DNA of 36,277 nt from an uncultured Collinsella sp. (lineage in GTDB: Bacteria > Actinomycetota > Coriobacteriia > Coriobacteriales > Coriobacteriaceae), in assembly GCA_947642445.1 (NCBI GenBank), contig CANRSF010000021.1, positions 1 to 36,277 of the forward strand, written 5' to 3'. The translations under genes and the position numbers were made by a program. A model generated the notes under the pieces. The model saw only the letters and a list, made by a program, of their open reading frames with translations. It did no database searches and was not told the origin of the DNA. Below are positions 7,171 to 16,226 of the stretch, one piece after another (the stretch's first letter is position 1; the number at the start of each line of letters is the position of its first letter).

Positions 7171-8385
7171 ATGGCCGATAAGATCCAGTGGGCGGGCAAC
7201 ACGATGCCCAAGAGCGATGACAAGCACTTGGGAATCATGAGCCTCGACCACGTGAAGAAGGCCCGCGCCTTCCACCAGTCGTTCCCCCAGTACACCGTCA
7301 CTCCGCTTGCCCGCCTGGATGGTCAGGCTGCGCGCCTGGGCCTGTCCAACCTGTGCGTTAAGGACGAGAGCTATCGCTTTGGCCTCAACGCCTTTAAGGT
7401 TCTGGGCGGTTCGTTTGCCATGGCCAACTACATTGCCGACGAGACCGGCAAGGACGTTGCCGAGTGCACCTTCGATTACCTGACCTCCGATCAGCTTGCC
7501 AAGGACTTTGGCCAGGCCACCTTCTTTACCGCCACCGACGGCAACCATGGCCGCGGTGTGGCATGGGCTGCCAACAAGCTGGGCCAGAAGGCCGTCGTGC
7601 ACATGCCTAAGGGTTCCACCAAGCCCCGCTTCGATAACATTGCCGCCGAGGGCGCCACGGTGACCATCGAAGAGGTCAACTACGACGAGTGCGTGCGCAT
7701 GGCCGCCGCCGAGGCCGACGCCTGCGAGCGCGGCGTCATCGTTCAGGACACCGCCTGGGAGGGCTACGAGAAGATCCCGTCTTGGATCATGGAGGGCTAC
7801 GGCACCATGGCCTCCGAGGCTGCCGAGCAGCTGCGCGAGATGGCCATCAACCGCCCGACGCACGTCTTTGTCCAGGCTGGCGTGGGCTCGCTCGCCGGCG
7901 CCGTGGTGGGCTACTTCACCAACCTGTATCCCGATAACCCGCCCACCTTCGTCGTGGTCGAGTGCGCGCCTGCCGCCTGCCTGTACAAGGGCGCTGCCGC
8001 CGGCGACGGCGACCCGCGCATCGTGGACGGCGACATGCCCTCCATCATGGCCGGCCTGTGCTGCGGCGAGCCCAACATCCTGGGTTGGGATATCCTGCGC
8101 AACCACACCACCGCCTTCGTGTCCTGCCCCGACTGGGTCACCGCTCGCGGCATGCGCACCCTGGGCGCTCCCGAGAAGGGCGACCCGCGCGTCATCTCCG
8201 GCGAGTCCGGCGCCGTGACCACCGGTCTGGTCGAGACCCTTATGCTCGATCCCGAGTACGCCGAGCTCAAGGAGCTCATTGGCCTGGACAAGACGAGCTC
8301 CGTGCTCTGCTTCTCCACCGAGGGCGACACCGATCCGGATCAGTATCGCCGCATTGTTTGGGAAGGCGAATATCCCACTTGCTAA
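7171..8385 (+). CDS. ygeX: 2,3-diaminopropionate ammonia-lyase
   Basis: This PLP-dependent enzyme of 404 residues turns 2,3-diaminopropionate into pyruvate and two ammonia (gene also called dpaL). The PLP lysine is Lys76 in SYRFGLNAFKVLGGS. TDGNHGRGVAWAA and AGVGSLAGAVVGYF are the expected cofactor-contact and phosphate-binding stretches. Length matches the family. The ATG follows TAAGGAG with seven bases between. It leads a run with ygeY and ygeW, the same trio found in the E. coli ygeW-X-Y cluster and in gut bacteria that break down uric acid without oxygen, where diaminopropionate is a proposed intermediate. Control is probably through the twin palindromes upstream. Confidence 0.95.
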   Translation: MADKIQWAGNTMPKSDDKHLGIMSLDHVKKARAFHQSFPQYTVTPLARLDGQAARLGLSNLCVKDESYRFGLNAFKVLGGSFAMANYIADETGKDVAECTFDYLTSDQLAKDFGQATFFTATDGNHGRGVAWAANKLGQKAVVHMPKGSTKPRFDNIAAEGATVTIEEVNYDECVRMAAAEADACERGVIVQDTAWEGYEKIPSWIMEGYGTMASEAAEQLREMAINRPTHVFVQAGVGSLAGAVVGYFTNLYPDNPPTFVVVECAPAACLYKGAAAGDGDPRIVDGDMPSIMAGLCCGEPNILGWDILRNHTTAFVSCPDWVTARGMRTLGAPEKGDPRVISGESGAVTTGLVETLMLDPEYAELKELIGLDKTSSVLCFSTEGDTDPDQYRRIVWEGEYPTC

Positions 8386-8459
8386 TCGCTGGGGCGGAGT
8401 AAATAGGTATCGCTCCGCCACCTCACAGGTAGATTCCTTCGTTTGAAAGGTTATGAACA

Positions 8460-9845
8460 ATGGCTAAAGAACTCGATTACGACGCTATCAAGGCTGCTGC
8501 GGAGTCCCATCGTGCTGATATGACTCGCTTCCTGCGCGCTATGATCTCCCACCCCTCTGAGTCCTGCGAGGAGGGTGAGGTTGTTGCCTGCATCAAGGCC
8601 GAGATGGAGAGCCTTGGCTATGACGAGGTCAAGGTCGACGGCCTTGGCAACGTTATGGGCTTTATGGGCGAGGGTGACAAGATCATCGCCATCGACTCCC
8701 ACATCGACACCGTCGGCATCGGCAACATCGAGAACTGGGATGCCGATCCCTACGAGGGCTACGAGACCGACGAGATCATCTACGGCCGCGGCGGCTCCGA
8801 CCAGGAGGGCGGCATGGCTTCTGCTACCTACGCTGCCAAGATGATGAAGGACATGGGCCTCATCCCCGAGGGCTACAAGATCATGGTCGTCGGCACCGTC
8901 CAGGAAGAGGACTGCGACGGCATGTGCTGGCAGTACATCTACAACAAGGACGGCATTAAGCCCGAGTTCGTCATTTCCACTGAGCCCACCGACGGCGGCA
9001 TCTATCGCGGTCACCGCGGCCGCATGGAGATCCGCGTCGACGTTCACGGCACCTCCTGCCACGGTTCCGCTCCCGACCGCGGCGACAACGCCATCTACAA
9101 GATGGCCGACATCATCGCCGACGTCCGCGCCCTCAACAACAACGGCTGTGACGAGTCGACCGACATCAAGGGCCTCGTCAAGATGCTCGACCCCAAGTAC
9201 AACCCCGAGCACTTCGAGGACGCCCGCTTCCTGGGCCGCGGCACCTGCACCGTCAGCCAGATCTTCTACACCAGCCCCAGCCGCTGCGCTGTCGCTGACT
9301 CCTGCGCCATCTCCATCGACCGTCGCATGACCGCCGGTGAGACCTGGGAGTCCTGCCTGGACGAGATTCGCAACCTGCCGGCCGCCAAGAAGTACGGCGA
9401 CGACGTGAAGGTCTCCATGTACATGTACGACCGTCCGTCCTGGACCGGCGAGGTTTACGAGACCGAGGCTTACTTCCCCACGTGGATCAACAAGGAGACC
9501 GCTCCGCACGTCAAGGCCCTCGTCGACGCCCACAAGGCCATGTTCGGTGACGAGCGCATCGGCTGCGAGCCCAGCATGGACAAGCGCACCGGTCGTCCGC
9601 TGTGCGACAAGTGGACCTTCTCCACGAACTGCGTTTCCATCCAGGGCCGCTATGGCATCCCCTGCGTCGGCTTCGGCCCGGGTGCCGAGTCTCAGGCTCA
9701 CGCTCCCAACGAGGTCACCTACAAGGACGACCTGGTCACCGCTGCCGCCATGTATGTGGCTGCCCTGAACCTCTACGATCCGAGCCAGGCCGATGGCGAC
9801 GCCACCGTGTTCCGCGCCGGTCTGACCAACAACAAGATCGATTAG
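8460..9845 (+). CDS. ygeY: YgeY family M20 metallohydrolase (selenium metabolism-linked)
   Basis: This 461-residue protein belongs to the M20 peptidase/deacylase family. The metal site shows as [10 protein letters not shown] (His81, Asp83), [10 protein letters not shown], the catalytic QEED pair at Glu149-Glu150, ISTEPTDG, and a C-terminal [15 protein letters not shown]. The dimerisation part carries [20 protein letters not shown]. The exact substrate is not settled by sequence; in the purine clusters it is thought to hydrolyse an acylated or carbamoylated diaminopropionate-type intermediate. It lies 74 bases after ygeX, with GAAAGG before the ATG. Codon bias is very strong, which suggests high expression. 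The family assignment is firm. Confidence 0.93.
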   Translation: MAKELDYDAIKAAAESHRADMTRFLRAMISHPSESCEEGEVVACIKAEMESLGYDEVKVDGLGNVMGFMGEGDKIIAIDSHIDTVGIGNIENWDADPYEGYETDEIIYGRGGSDQEGGMASATYAAKMMKDMGLIPEGYKIMVVGTVQEEDCDGMCWQYIYNKDGIKPEFVISTEPTDGGIYRGHRGRMEIRVDVHGTSCHGSAPDRGDNAIYKMADIIADVRALNNNGCDESTDIKGLVKMLDPKYNPEHFEDARFLGRGTCTVSQIFYTSPSRCAVADSCAISIDRRMTAGETWESCLDEIRNLPAAKKYGDDVKVSMYMYDRPSWTGEVYETEAYFPTWINKETAPHVKALVDAHKAMFGDERIGCEPSMDKRTGRPLCDKWTFSTNCVSIQGRYGIPCVGFGPGAESQAHAPNEVTYKDDLVTAAAMYVAALNLYDPSQADGDATVFRAGLTNNKID

Positions 9846-9867
9846 TCCCATTCCTCGATCTTGTTGA

Positions 9868-9892
9868 GCCGGGGACAGCTCGTGTCCCCGGC
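9868..9892. repeat. Perfect 10-bp inverted repeat between ygeY and ygeW
   Basis: GCCGGGGACA (9868-9877) and TGTCCCCGGC (9883-9892) form a perfect stem around a five-base loop. There is no T-run, so it is more likely a palindromic repeat element or an RNA stability/processing hairpin than a strong terminator. The rest of the 201-base gap shows no gene. Confidence 0.6.
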
Positions 9893-10046
9893 ACCCCCTG
9901 TTGACTTGGGGCCCGCGGTCGTTATCTCCCATGCTTCCTCAACGGTAGCGGGTCCTCGTCATAGTGCTCTGCATGTTCTAGCCACACGCGCATGCCGGAG
10001 CACATCTACTCATTGCGATCGTTTCATCTTTGGAAAGGATATTTAC

Positions 10047-11249
10047 ATGGACGCCAAGTTTACCGAGCTCGTCGAGCAGCTGAACGGCCTCGATTTTAAG
10101 GGCATGTACGGCAGCGACTTCCTGCACACCTGGGATAAGACCACCGATGAGCTCAAGGCGCTCTACATCGTCGCCGACGCCCTGCGCGAGCTGCGTGAGA
10201 ACAACGTTTCGTCCAAGATCTTCGACTCGGGCCTGGCCGTCTCCCTGTTCCGCGACAACTCCACCCGTACGCGCTTCTCCTTCTCTAAGGCCGCCAACCT
10301 GCTCGGCCTCGAGCTGCAGGACCTGGACGAGAAGAAGTCCCAGATCGCTCACGGCGAGACCGTCCGCGAGACCGCTACCATGATCTCCTTCATGGCCGAC
10401 GTCATCGGCATCCGCGACGACATGTACATCGGCAAGGGCGACGCCTACATGGCCGAGGTCTCCGAGTCTGTCCAGCAGGCCTACGAGGACGGCGTTCTGG
10501 ATCACCGTCCCACGCTCATCTCCCTGCAGTCCGACTCCGATCACCCCACGCAGTCCTCTGCCGACATGCTTTACCTCATCAACGAGTTTGGCGGTCTTGA
10601 GAACCTCAAGGGCAAGAAGGTTGCCGTCACCTGGGCCTATTCGCCCTCTTACGGCAAGCCGCTGTCCTGCCCGCAGTCGCTGATCAGCCTGCTGCCCCGC
10701 TTTGGCATGGACGTCACCCTGGCCCACCCCGAGGGCTACGACCTCATGCCCGAGGTCGTCGAGCGCGCCAAGGGCTATGCCGCCGAGTCCGGCACCACCT
10801 TTAAGCAGGTCAACACCATGGCCGAGGCCTTCGAGGGCGCCGACATCGTGATCCCCAAGAGCTGGGCTCCGTTTGCCGCCATGGAGAAGCGTACCAACCT
10901 GTACGCGGAGGGCGACGACGCCGGCATCGCAGCGCTCGAGAAGGAGCTGCTCGCTCAGAACGCCACCCATCAGGACTGGTGCTCCACGACCGAGCTCATG
11001 GAGAAGACTGCCAACGGCCAGGACACCATCTTTATGCATCCGCTGCCCGCCGACATCTCCGGTGTCTCTTGCGAGCACGGCGAGGTCAACGCCGACGTCT
11101 TTGACATGCACCGCGTGGGCATGTACAAGGAGGCCAGCTACAAGCCGTACGCCATCGCAGCCATGATGTTCCTGCAGAAGGTTGCCGATCCCGCCGCTAC
11201 CCTCAAGGCCCTCGACGAGCGCAACACCGCCCGTTGGTTCCAGGCCTAA
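10047..11249 (+). CDS. ygeW: YgeW family carbamoyltransferase (knotted ATCase/OTCase fold)
   Basis: This 400-residue protein has the carbamoyl phosphate loop STRTR at 72-76 (DNSTRTRFSFSKAANLLG), then HGETVRETATM, SDSDHPTQSSADM, and HPLPAD from His331. These are the marks of the aspartate/ornithine carbamoyltransferase superfamily, and the long insertions match YgeW. The normal substrate is not ornithine or aspartate; a role in the purine/diaminopropionate route, possibly yielding carbamoyl phosphate for ATP, is inferred. The ATG at 10047 follows GGAAAGGA; an open extension to 9861 has no ribosome site and is rejected. A terminator follows, so this gene appears to end the ygeXYW unit. Confidence 0.93.
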   Translation: MDAKFTELVEQLNGLDFKGMYGSDFLHTWDKTTDELKALYIVADALRELRENNVSSKIFDSGLAVSLFRDNSTRTRFSFSKAANLLGLELQDLDEKKSQIAHGETVRETATMISFMADVIGIRDDMYIGKGDAYMAEVSESVQQAYEDGVLDHRPTLISLQSDSDHPTQSSADMLYLINEFGGLENLKGKKVAVTWAYSPSYGKPLSCPQSLISLLPRFGMDVTLAHPEGYDLMPEVVERAKGYAAESGTTFKQVNTMAEAFEGADIVIPKSWAPFAAMEKRTNLYAEGDDAGIAALEKELLAQNATHQDWCSTTELMEKTANGQDTIFMHPLPADISGVSCEHGEVNADVFDMHRVGMYKEASYKPYAIAAMMFLQKVADPAATLKALDERNTARWFQA

Positions 11250-11271
11250 AGCCGCGCTGAGGTAAGCCATG

Positions 11272-11311
11272 TAAAGGGGGCGCTCTGCCAACCGGCGGGG
11301 TGCCCCTTTTT
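11272..11311 (+). terminator. Rho-independent terminator after ygeW
   Basis: AAAGGGG at 11273-11279 pairs with CCCCTTT near 11303-11309, and the T-run continues to 11311. It closes the ygeXYW unit. Confidence 0.75.
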
Positions 11312-11399
11312 GCATCGTGGGCGTGCGGGATAAGCGCTTTCGATGTAGATGCCCCGCGACGCGAGTTATGGGTACGATGGTTTCAGGGGAGGTATCGCC

Positions 11400-12014
11400 A
11401 TGAAACTCGGTTGCGTCATTATGGCTTCGGGCGAGGGCAAGCGGTTTGGCTCTAACAAGATGCTCGCCGATATCTATGGCAAGCCGCTGATTGCCCGGAC
11501 TATCGATTCGGTTCCCCGGGGCTTTGACGTCGTGGTTTCGACGCGTTGGCCCGAGGTCGCCCAGATTTGCGAGGACAGGCATTGCCCGTGCGTGCTGCAC
11601 GATGCCGAGCTGCGCAGCGAAAGCGTCCGTGCGGGCCTTTCGTGGGGAGTCGAACGCAACTGGAAAGGTTGCCTCTTTTTGCCGGGCGACCAGCCACTTG
11701 TGAGTTCGGATTCTTTTGAGGCTATGGTTCGTGCATTTGACGAGCGTGGCCGCAAGCATCCGGTGCGTCTTGCGTGCAACGGCGAGCCTTCGAGCCCGGT
11801 GCTCTTTCCGGCGGAACTGTTCGATGCGCTTATGTGTCTTGAGGGCAAGGACGGCGGCGGTTCGATTCTCAAGGACCGTACCGACGTGGTACTGGTCGAG
11901 GCGCGTGCCTACGAGCTGTGGGACGTCGATACCGCCAAGGGACAGCGGCGCATAACGGAGCATATCGCCGCCTGCTCGTATTTTGATCGCGTGGCAAACT
12001 GCATCAATCAATAA
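11400..12014 (+). CDS. MocA-like nucleotidyltransferase (NTP_transf_3, YgfJ type)
   Basis: This 204-residue protein has the MobA/MocA nucleotide-binding start ASGEGKRFGSNKML at 9-22 and the metal-binding LPGDQPLV with Asp97. Family members transfer CMP to molybdopterin to make the cytosine dinucleotide cofactor; YgfJ is the member found with selenium-dependent hydroxylases in E. coli. Its place beside YqeB, YqeC and XdhC supports a role in building the cofactor of a molybdenum hydroxylase. The ATG at 11400 follows AGGGGAGGT; an open extension to 11349 has no such site. It is nine bases ahead of the hydantoinase gene, so the two are co-transcribed. Which nucleotide is used cannot be read from the sequence. 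Confidence 0.87.
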   Translation: MKLGCVIMASGEGKRFGSNKMLADIYGKPLIARTIDSVPRGFDVVVSTRWPEVAQICEDRHCPCVLHDAELRSESVRAGLSWGVERNWKGCLFLPGDQPLVSSDSFEAMVRAFDERGRKHPVRLACNGEPSSPVLFPAELFDALMCLEGKDGGGSILKDRTDVVLVEARAYELWDVDTAKGQRRITEHIAACSYFDRVANCINQ

Positions 12015-12023
12015 GGAGCAATT

Positions 12024-13391
12024 ATGATCATCATCAAAAACGGCGCGCTTGTGACGCCCCAGGGGCTTCGCCGCGCCGATCTTGCCATGGAGGGCGACAA
12101 GATCGTGCGGATTGCCGCGGCGATTGAGCCGGCCGAGGGCGATACCGTCGAGGATGCCGCGGGCTGCTGGGTGTTTCCCGGCTTTATCGACGGCCACACG
12201 CACATGCAGTGCTGGACCGGCATGGATTGGACAGCCGATAGCTTTGAGACCGGCACGCGTGCGGCTGCCTGCGGCGGTACGACGACCATTGTGGACTACG
12301 CGACGGCCGATCGCGGCGTGACTATGCCCGATGCCTTGGCCGAGTGGCATCGCCGCGCCGACGGAACCTGCACGGCCAACTACGCTTTTCATATGGCACT
12401 CGCCGAGTGGAACGAGCGCAATCGCGCCGACCTTTCGGCCATGCGCGAGGCGGGCGTGTCGTCGTTTAAGACCTACTTTGCCTACGATCATCTGCGCCTG
12501 GACGATGCCGAGACGCTCGAGGTGCTGGAGGAGCTCAAGCGTATTGGCGGCATACTGTGCGTGCATTGCGAGAACGGTACGCTGGTGAATGAGCTGCAGA
12601 AGCGCGTGTACGAGCAGGGGATTCATGGACCCGAGGGCCATGCACTCAGCCGTCCGGATGTGTGCGAGGCCGAGGCCGTGAGCCGTCTGCTATATCTGGC
12701 GCACCTGGCCGGCGACGCACCGGTCAACGTGGTGCACCTTTCGACCAAGCTGGGGCTTGAGGCTATCCGTGCCGCCAAGGCGCGCGGGCAGAAGAACATC
12801 TATGTCGAGACCTGCCCTCAGTATCTGATGCTCGACGACACCTGCTATCTGGAGCAGGGAGAGGACGGCTTTGCGGGTGCCAAGTATGTGATGAGTCCGC
12901 CGCTGCGCCATGCTGGCGACCGTGCGGCTCTGCGCGAGGCGCTTGTGTCCGGCGAGATCGATACGATTGCGACCGACCACTGCAGCTTTAACCTGCACGG
13001 GCAAAAGGACCGCGGACGCGACGACTTCCGCGCGATTCCCAACGGCGGGCCCGGTGTGGAGCATCGCCCCGTTGCGATCGCTACGAGCTTGGAGGGACAG
13101 CTGGGTCCTGAGGATCTGTGCCGCTTGATGAGCGAGAACCCGGCGCGCGTCTTTGGCATGTATCCGCGCAAGGGCTGTCTTGCCGAGGGCTCCGATGCCG
13201 ACGTATGCGTGTGGGATCCCAAGGCGCGCTGGACCATTCGCGCGGCGACGCAGCATCAGGCTGTGGACTATACGCCGCTCGAGGGCTTTGAGGCACACGG
13301 CCGCGCCAAGGCCGTGTTTGTGAACGGCGTGCTGGCTGCGCGCGACGGCGAGCCCACCGGAGCCCAACCCGGCCGCTACGTCCCCCGCTAA
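12024..13391 (+). CDS. hyuA: Hydantoinase/dihydropyrimidinase family amidohydrolase
   Basis: This 455-residue zinc amidohydrolase opens cyclic amide rings. Visible metal-site residues are GFIDGHTH (His58, His60), the carbamylated lysine in SSFKTYFAYD (Lys149), CVHCENG, NVVHLST and ATDHCSFN (Asp318). Length and order match D-hydantoinase/dihydropyrimidinase, as in the ygeZ/hyuA gene of the E. coli purine cluster. The ring substrate in this pathway is inferred, not seen. It is translated from an ATG after AAGGAGCAATT and follows the MocA-like gene by nine bases. It converges on yqeC with a 20-base gap and no clear terminator. An antisense open frame of 887 codons over 9978-12641 is a codon-bias shadow. 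Confidence 0.92.
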   Translation: MIIIKNGALVTPQGLRRADLAMEGDKIVRIAAAIEPAEGDTVEDAAGCWVFPGFIDGHTHMQCWTGMDWTADSFETGTRAAACGGTTTIVDYATADRGVTMPDALAEWHRRADGTCTANYAFHMALAEWNERNRADLSAMREAGVSSFKTYFAYDHLRLDDAETLEVLEELKRIGGILCVHCENGTLVNELQKRVYEQGIHGPEGHALSRPDVCEAEAVSRLLYLAHLAGDAPVNVVHLSTKLGLEAIRAAKARGQKNIYVETCPQYLMLDDTCYLEQGEDGFAGAKYVMSPPLRHAGDRAALREALVSGEIDTIATDHCSFNLHGQKDRGRDDFRAIPNGGPGVEHRPVAIATSLEGQLGPEDLCRLMSENPARVFGMYPRKGCLAEGSDADVCVWDPKARWTIRAATQHQAVDYTPLEGFEAHGRAKAVFVNGVLAARDGEPTGAQPGRYVPR

Positions 13392-13411
13392 CAGGGAGGC
13401 CGCCAAATTTG

Positions 13412-14149
13412 CTACCCCTGGAGGCTGGTGGCGATGAGGGGGCGGTTGAGGGCTGCCTCGAAGCGATCTGCCATTGTTGGGTCGGCAAGCGTGTCGGCTT
13501 GGTTGAGCATGATACGGGCATTGCTGAGGTTCAGCATCTGCAGCTCGGCATTGAGCACCTGGGCGACGCGCTCTGGGGCGGCAGCGTCGGTGGGCTCGCA
13601 GCCGCAGCGCTCGCAGAAGAGCTCGGGGCGGTGGACAACCTCGGCGACGGGCTTGCCCAGCCCCGAGGCGCCGACGACCCAGACAACGTTTGCCGTGCCG
13701 GCGGGAACGACCGGCTCCCAGGCGGCATGTGCCTTGAGCGGGAGTCGCTTGCTGCCATCTGCCTCGGCCAACACATAGTCAAAGCGCTGCGCCAGCTCGT
13801 TGAGCGGCTCGGCGGGGGCGGAGAGCTTGCCTGTCTCCGGGTTCAAAACACCCGCCTGGCAGATGCTTCCGCGCACAAGGCCCGCGCAGGCCTCGCAGGT
13901 GCAGCCGGGGGCATGCGCGGCACCCGGCTTCCAAGGCGCGGCATCCAGGCGACGGTTTGACCCGTCCCACGGCACGCCGGCGACGGGAAACATGTGCGTG
14001 GTGGTGCAGAGGAGCACGCGGCCGCCAGCGCGCATGAGCTCGAGACCCAGCGTCTTTAGCAAGGTCGACTTACCGCCACTGCCGATAATCGCGGTAATGC
14101 CCGACTCGATCCTGAGCGCGGAGGCAAGATTGCCGCTAACCGTTTCCAT
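13412..14149 (-). CDS. yqeC: Selenium-dependent hydroxylase accessory protein YqeC
   Basis: This 245-residue protein starts with a P-loop, GSGGKST at 23-29, followed by LLCTTTHMF, the pattern of YqeC proteins. A cysteine cluster (CTCEACAGLVRGSIC) in the middle and another (CERCGCEP) further on could bind metal. DYVLAEADGSKRLPLKAH is the conserved family motif and MLNQADTLAD lies near the C-terminus. YqeC is found almost only in genomes with selenium-dependent molybdenum hydroxylases, and its exact step is unknown. It is divergent from yqeB across a 102-base AT-rich promoter region and converges on the hydantoinase gene. Confidence 0.92.
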   Translation of the reverse strand: METVSGNLASALRIESGITAIIGSGGKSTLLKTLGLELMRAGGRVLLCTTTHMFPVAGVPWDGSNRRLDAAPWKPGAAHAPGCTCEACAGLVRGSICQAGVLNPETGKLSAPAEPLNELAQRFDYVLAEADGSKRLPLKAHAAWEPVVPAGTANVVWVVGASGLGKPVAEVVHRPELFCERCGCEPTDAAAPERVAQVLNAELQMLNLSNARIMLNQADTLADPTMADRFEAALNRPLIATSLQG

Positions 14150-14162
14150 CTGTTCACCGCCG

Positions 14163-14168
14163 TATAAT
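14163..14168 (+). promoter_or_regulatory. Candidate -10 box in the yqeC-yqeB divergent promoter region
   Basis: TATAAT on the plus strand lies in an AT-rich stretch between the divergent genes. The same stretch reads TATTAT on the minus strand and could also serve yqeC. No good -35 box is seen. Confidence 0.4.
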
Positions 14169-14195
14169 ACTGTGATAATAAATAATCATCAGAGT

Positions 14196-14213
14196 AGCGG
14201 CCGAACCGCTTTT
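14196..14213 (+). promoter_or_regulatory. Short leader hairpin with T-run before yqeB
   Basis: AGCGG (14196-14200) pairs with CCGCT (14206-14210), followed by TTTT. It lies between the candidate promoter and the yqeB start, so it could act as an attenuator. The stem is short. Confidence 0.3.
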
Positions 14214-14251
14214 GCTCTGCTCAAACCGTAGCACAGGGAGGTGCCCCGGGA

Positions 14252-15046
14252 ATGCTCGTTTATGTTCGCGGCGCCGGCGATATCGCCACGGGTGTCGCTG
14301 CCCGTTTGGTGCGCGCCGGCGTGTCGGTTGTCATGGCCGATATCGCGGTTCCCACGTGCATCCGCCGCACAATCAGTTTTTGCGAGGCCATTCGCCTGGG
14401 CGAGGTCCAGGTCGAGGGCATTCGCGCTCGCTTGGCACAGACGCCGGCTGAGGCGCTTGCGATTGCCGAGGCTGGAGACGTCGCCGTTGTGGTAGACCCC
14501 CAGGCCAAGATGATCGGCGAGCTGAAACCCACGGCTGTGGTCGACGCGATTTTGGCTAAGCGCAACTTGGGCACCACGCGCGACATGGCGCCTGCCGTCA
14601 TCGCTGTGGGGCCGGGCTTTACCGCGCCGATTGACTGCGACGCCGTGGTCGAGACCATGCGCGGGCATTTTCTCGGCCGTGTCATTACCCAAGGTTCGCC
14701 CCAGCCCAACACGGGCGTGCCGGGCATTATCGCCGGCTATGGCAAGGAACGTGTTATCCACAGCCCCGCCGCCGGCGTGTTTCGGTCCGACCGCGCAATC
14801 GGCGACATCGTGAGCGCCGGAGACGTGATTGGCTACGCGGGCGATACGCCCATGTGCACGCAGATCGATGGCTGTCTGCGCGGGCTTTTGGCGAACGGCG
14901 TGCAGGTGACTAAGGGCTTTAAATGCGCCGATGTCGATCCGCGCGGCGACGCCAGCTACATCAACTATATTTCGGACAAGGCGACATCGGTCGGCGGCGG
15001 CGTGCTCGAGGCACTCGCTATGCTCACCGATGTCTTTAGAGGATAG
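14252..15046 (+). CDS. yqeB: Selenium-dependent molybdenum hydroxylase system protein, YqeB/EF2563 family
   Basis: This 264-residue protein begins with a Rossmann-type VRGAGDIATGVAARLVRAG and contains VVVDPQAKMIGELKP, VIAVGPGFTAP and NTGVPGIIAGYGKERVIHSP, the wording of the EF2563/YqeB family. These proteins accompany YqeC and XdhC and are thought to help load selenium or the cofactor into molybdenum hydroxylases; the chemistry is not established. The ATG follows CAGGGAGG. It precedes the XdhC gene by nine bases, so the two form an operon. Its presence implies a selenium-dependent hydroxylase elsewhere in the genome, since none is in the window. Confidence 0.92.
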   Translation: MLVYVRGAGDIATGVAARLVRAGVSVVMADIAVPTCIRRTISFCEAIRLGEVQVEGIRARLAQTPAEALAIAEAGDVAVVVDPQAKMIGELKPTAVVDAILAKRNLGTTRDMAPAVIAVGPGFTAPIDCDAVVETMRGHFLGRVITQGSPQPNTGVPGIIAGYGKERVIHSPAAGVFRSDRAIGDIVSAGDVIGYAGDTPMCTQIDGCLRGLLANGVQVTKGFKCADVDPRGDASYINYISDKATSVGGGVLEALAMLTDVFRG

Positions 15047-15055
15047 AAGGCGGCA

Positions 15056-16099
15056 ATGGAAAAGCTCGATGTTGTGAATGCGGCGCTTGCCGCCCTGCGT
15101 GCTGGCGAGACGTGCGAGCTCGTGGTCGTGGCCGGTACGGCGGGGTCATCACCACGCGGCGTGGGCGCCTGGATGGCCGTCTTTGCCGATGGCAGCCAAG
15201 CGGGCACCATCGGCGGCGGCAAGATTGAGCTTTTTGCGCTGGACGAGGCGCGCGAGCTGCTGGCCGCAGGGCAATCGCGTCTGGTCCGCTACACCATGGG
15301 CGGCGAGAACTCCGATACCGGCATGATCTGCGGCGGAGCCATCTGCCTGTGCTACCTGCATTTGGATGCGACTCAGGCACCGTTGTTCCAGTCGGTTGCC
15401 GACGTCTTGGCCTATCGGCGCATCGGCGACTTCGTCATCGACTTTGAGCCGTTTATCGCGAGCGCGCTCGAGGGCGATGTGGCCGAGTACCATGGCGAGG
15501 CATCGCGCCATACCATTGCAGGCTGCCCCGAGCTTTCGCTGGTGGAGGAGGGGAGTAGGGTCACCTACACCAACGCCGCCTCTGAGATTCCTCCCGCGCA
15601 CATCGAGACGCTCTGCCCCGAGGGCCTGACCTATATCTTTGGCTGCGGACACGTGGGTGCTGCGACGGCGCGGGTGCTCACGGCGGCGGGCTTTGCCGTC
15701 GTGGCCTGCGACGATCGCCCGGGCACGTTGACGCCCGAATGGGTGCCCGGTGTCTACGACCGTCGTCTGGTCGACTACAAGAACCTGAGCAAGCAGTGCC
15801 CCATCGGCCCGCGTGACCTAGTGGTCGTCGCCACAGCAGGTCACAAGTCCGATATCGACGTGGTGATTCAGGCCATGCGTGCCAAGCCTACCTATCTGGG
15901 TTGCCTGGGTTCGCGCCGCAAGACGGCCTTTGTGCGCGCCCGCCTGGAGCAGGAGGGCTTTACGCAGGAGCAGATTGACGGACTGCACCTGCCGATCGGT
16001 GTCGCCATCGAGGCCGAGGACCCCGAGGAGATCGCCATCTCCATCGCTGCCGAGATGATCCACCTGCGCCGCACCAAACTCGTCCCCCGCAAGCGATAG
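15056..16099 (+). CDS. xdhC: XdhC/CoxI family molybdenum hydroxylase maturation protein
   Basis: This 347-residue protein has the XdhC/CoxI N-terminal domain (ELVVVAGTAGSSPRGVGAWM, then GTIGGGKIE) and a C-terminal Rossmann domain with YIFGCGHVGAATARVL from about residue 193 and LGCLGSRRKTAFVRARL near 285. IGVAIEAEDPEEIAISIAAEMI ends the family pattern. XdhC binds the molybdenum cofactor and helps sulfurate and insert it into xanthine dehydrogenase-type enzymes. It follows yqeB by nine bases. The symbol is used for the family; this gene is not next to xdhA or xdhB here. Confidence 0.88.
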   Translation: MEKLDVVNAALAALRAGETCELVVVAGTAGSSPRGVGAWMAVFADGSQAGTIGGGKIELFALDEARELLAAGQSRLVRYTMGGENSDTGMICGGAICLCYLHLDATQAPLFQSVADVLAYRRIGDFVIDFEPFIASALEGDVAEYHGEASRHTIAGCPELSLVEEGSRVTYTNAASEIPPAHIETLCPEGLTYIFGCGHVGAATARVLTAAGFAVVACDDRPGTLTPEWVPGVYDRRLVDYKNLSKQCPIGPRDLVVVATAGHKSDIDVVIQAMRAKPTYLGCLGSRRKTAFVRARLEQEGFTQEQIDGLHLPIGVAIEAEDPEEIAISIAAEMIHLRRTKLVPRKR

Positions 16100-16169
16100 T
16101 CGTATCCCAAATGAGCTGCCCCAGCCCTCTGCCGCATGCGGGTCAAAATGCTACCTGTGCCATATGCCC

Positions 16170-16175
16170 TATAAT
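16170..16175 (+). promoter_or_regulatory. -10 box of the xanthine/uracil permease gene
   Basis: TATAAT lies 52 bases before the ATG at 16227. It falls inside an upstream open extension that begins at 16164, which argues against that earlier start. No strong -35 box is seen; GTCAAA at 16142-16147 is too far away. Confidence 0.5.
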
Positions 16176-16226
16176 GTCCGACCGTTGAGCGGCATGGGGC
16201 CGCTGCCTAGGGTATGGGAGGCACAA

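Noticed and set aside
7039..9932. Long antisense open frames (473 and 493 codons) opposite ygeX and ygeY
   Set aside because: They follow from the strong G/C third-position bias of the real genes, have low-complexity Gly/Val/Ala/Asp wording and no ribosome sites.
9978..12641. Antisense open frame of 887 codons opposite ygeW, the MocA-like gene and the hydantoinase
   Set aside because: It spans three well-supported genes on the other strand and has no recognisable domain.
16164..16226. Upstream start for the permease at 16164
   Set aside because: The stretch contains the TATAAT box, and the ATG at 16227 has a good ribosome site.
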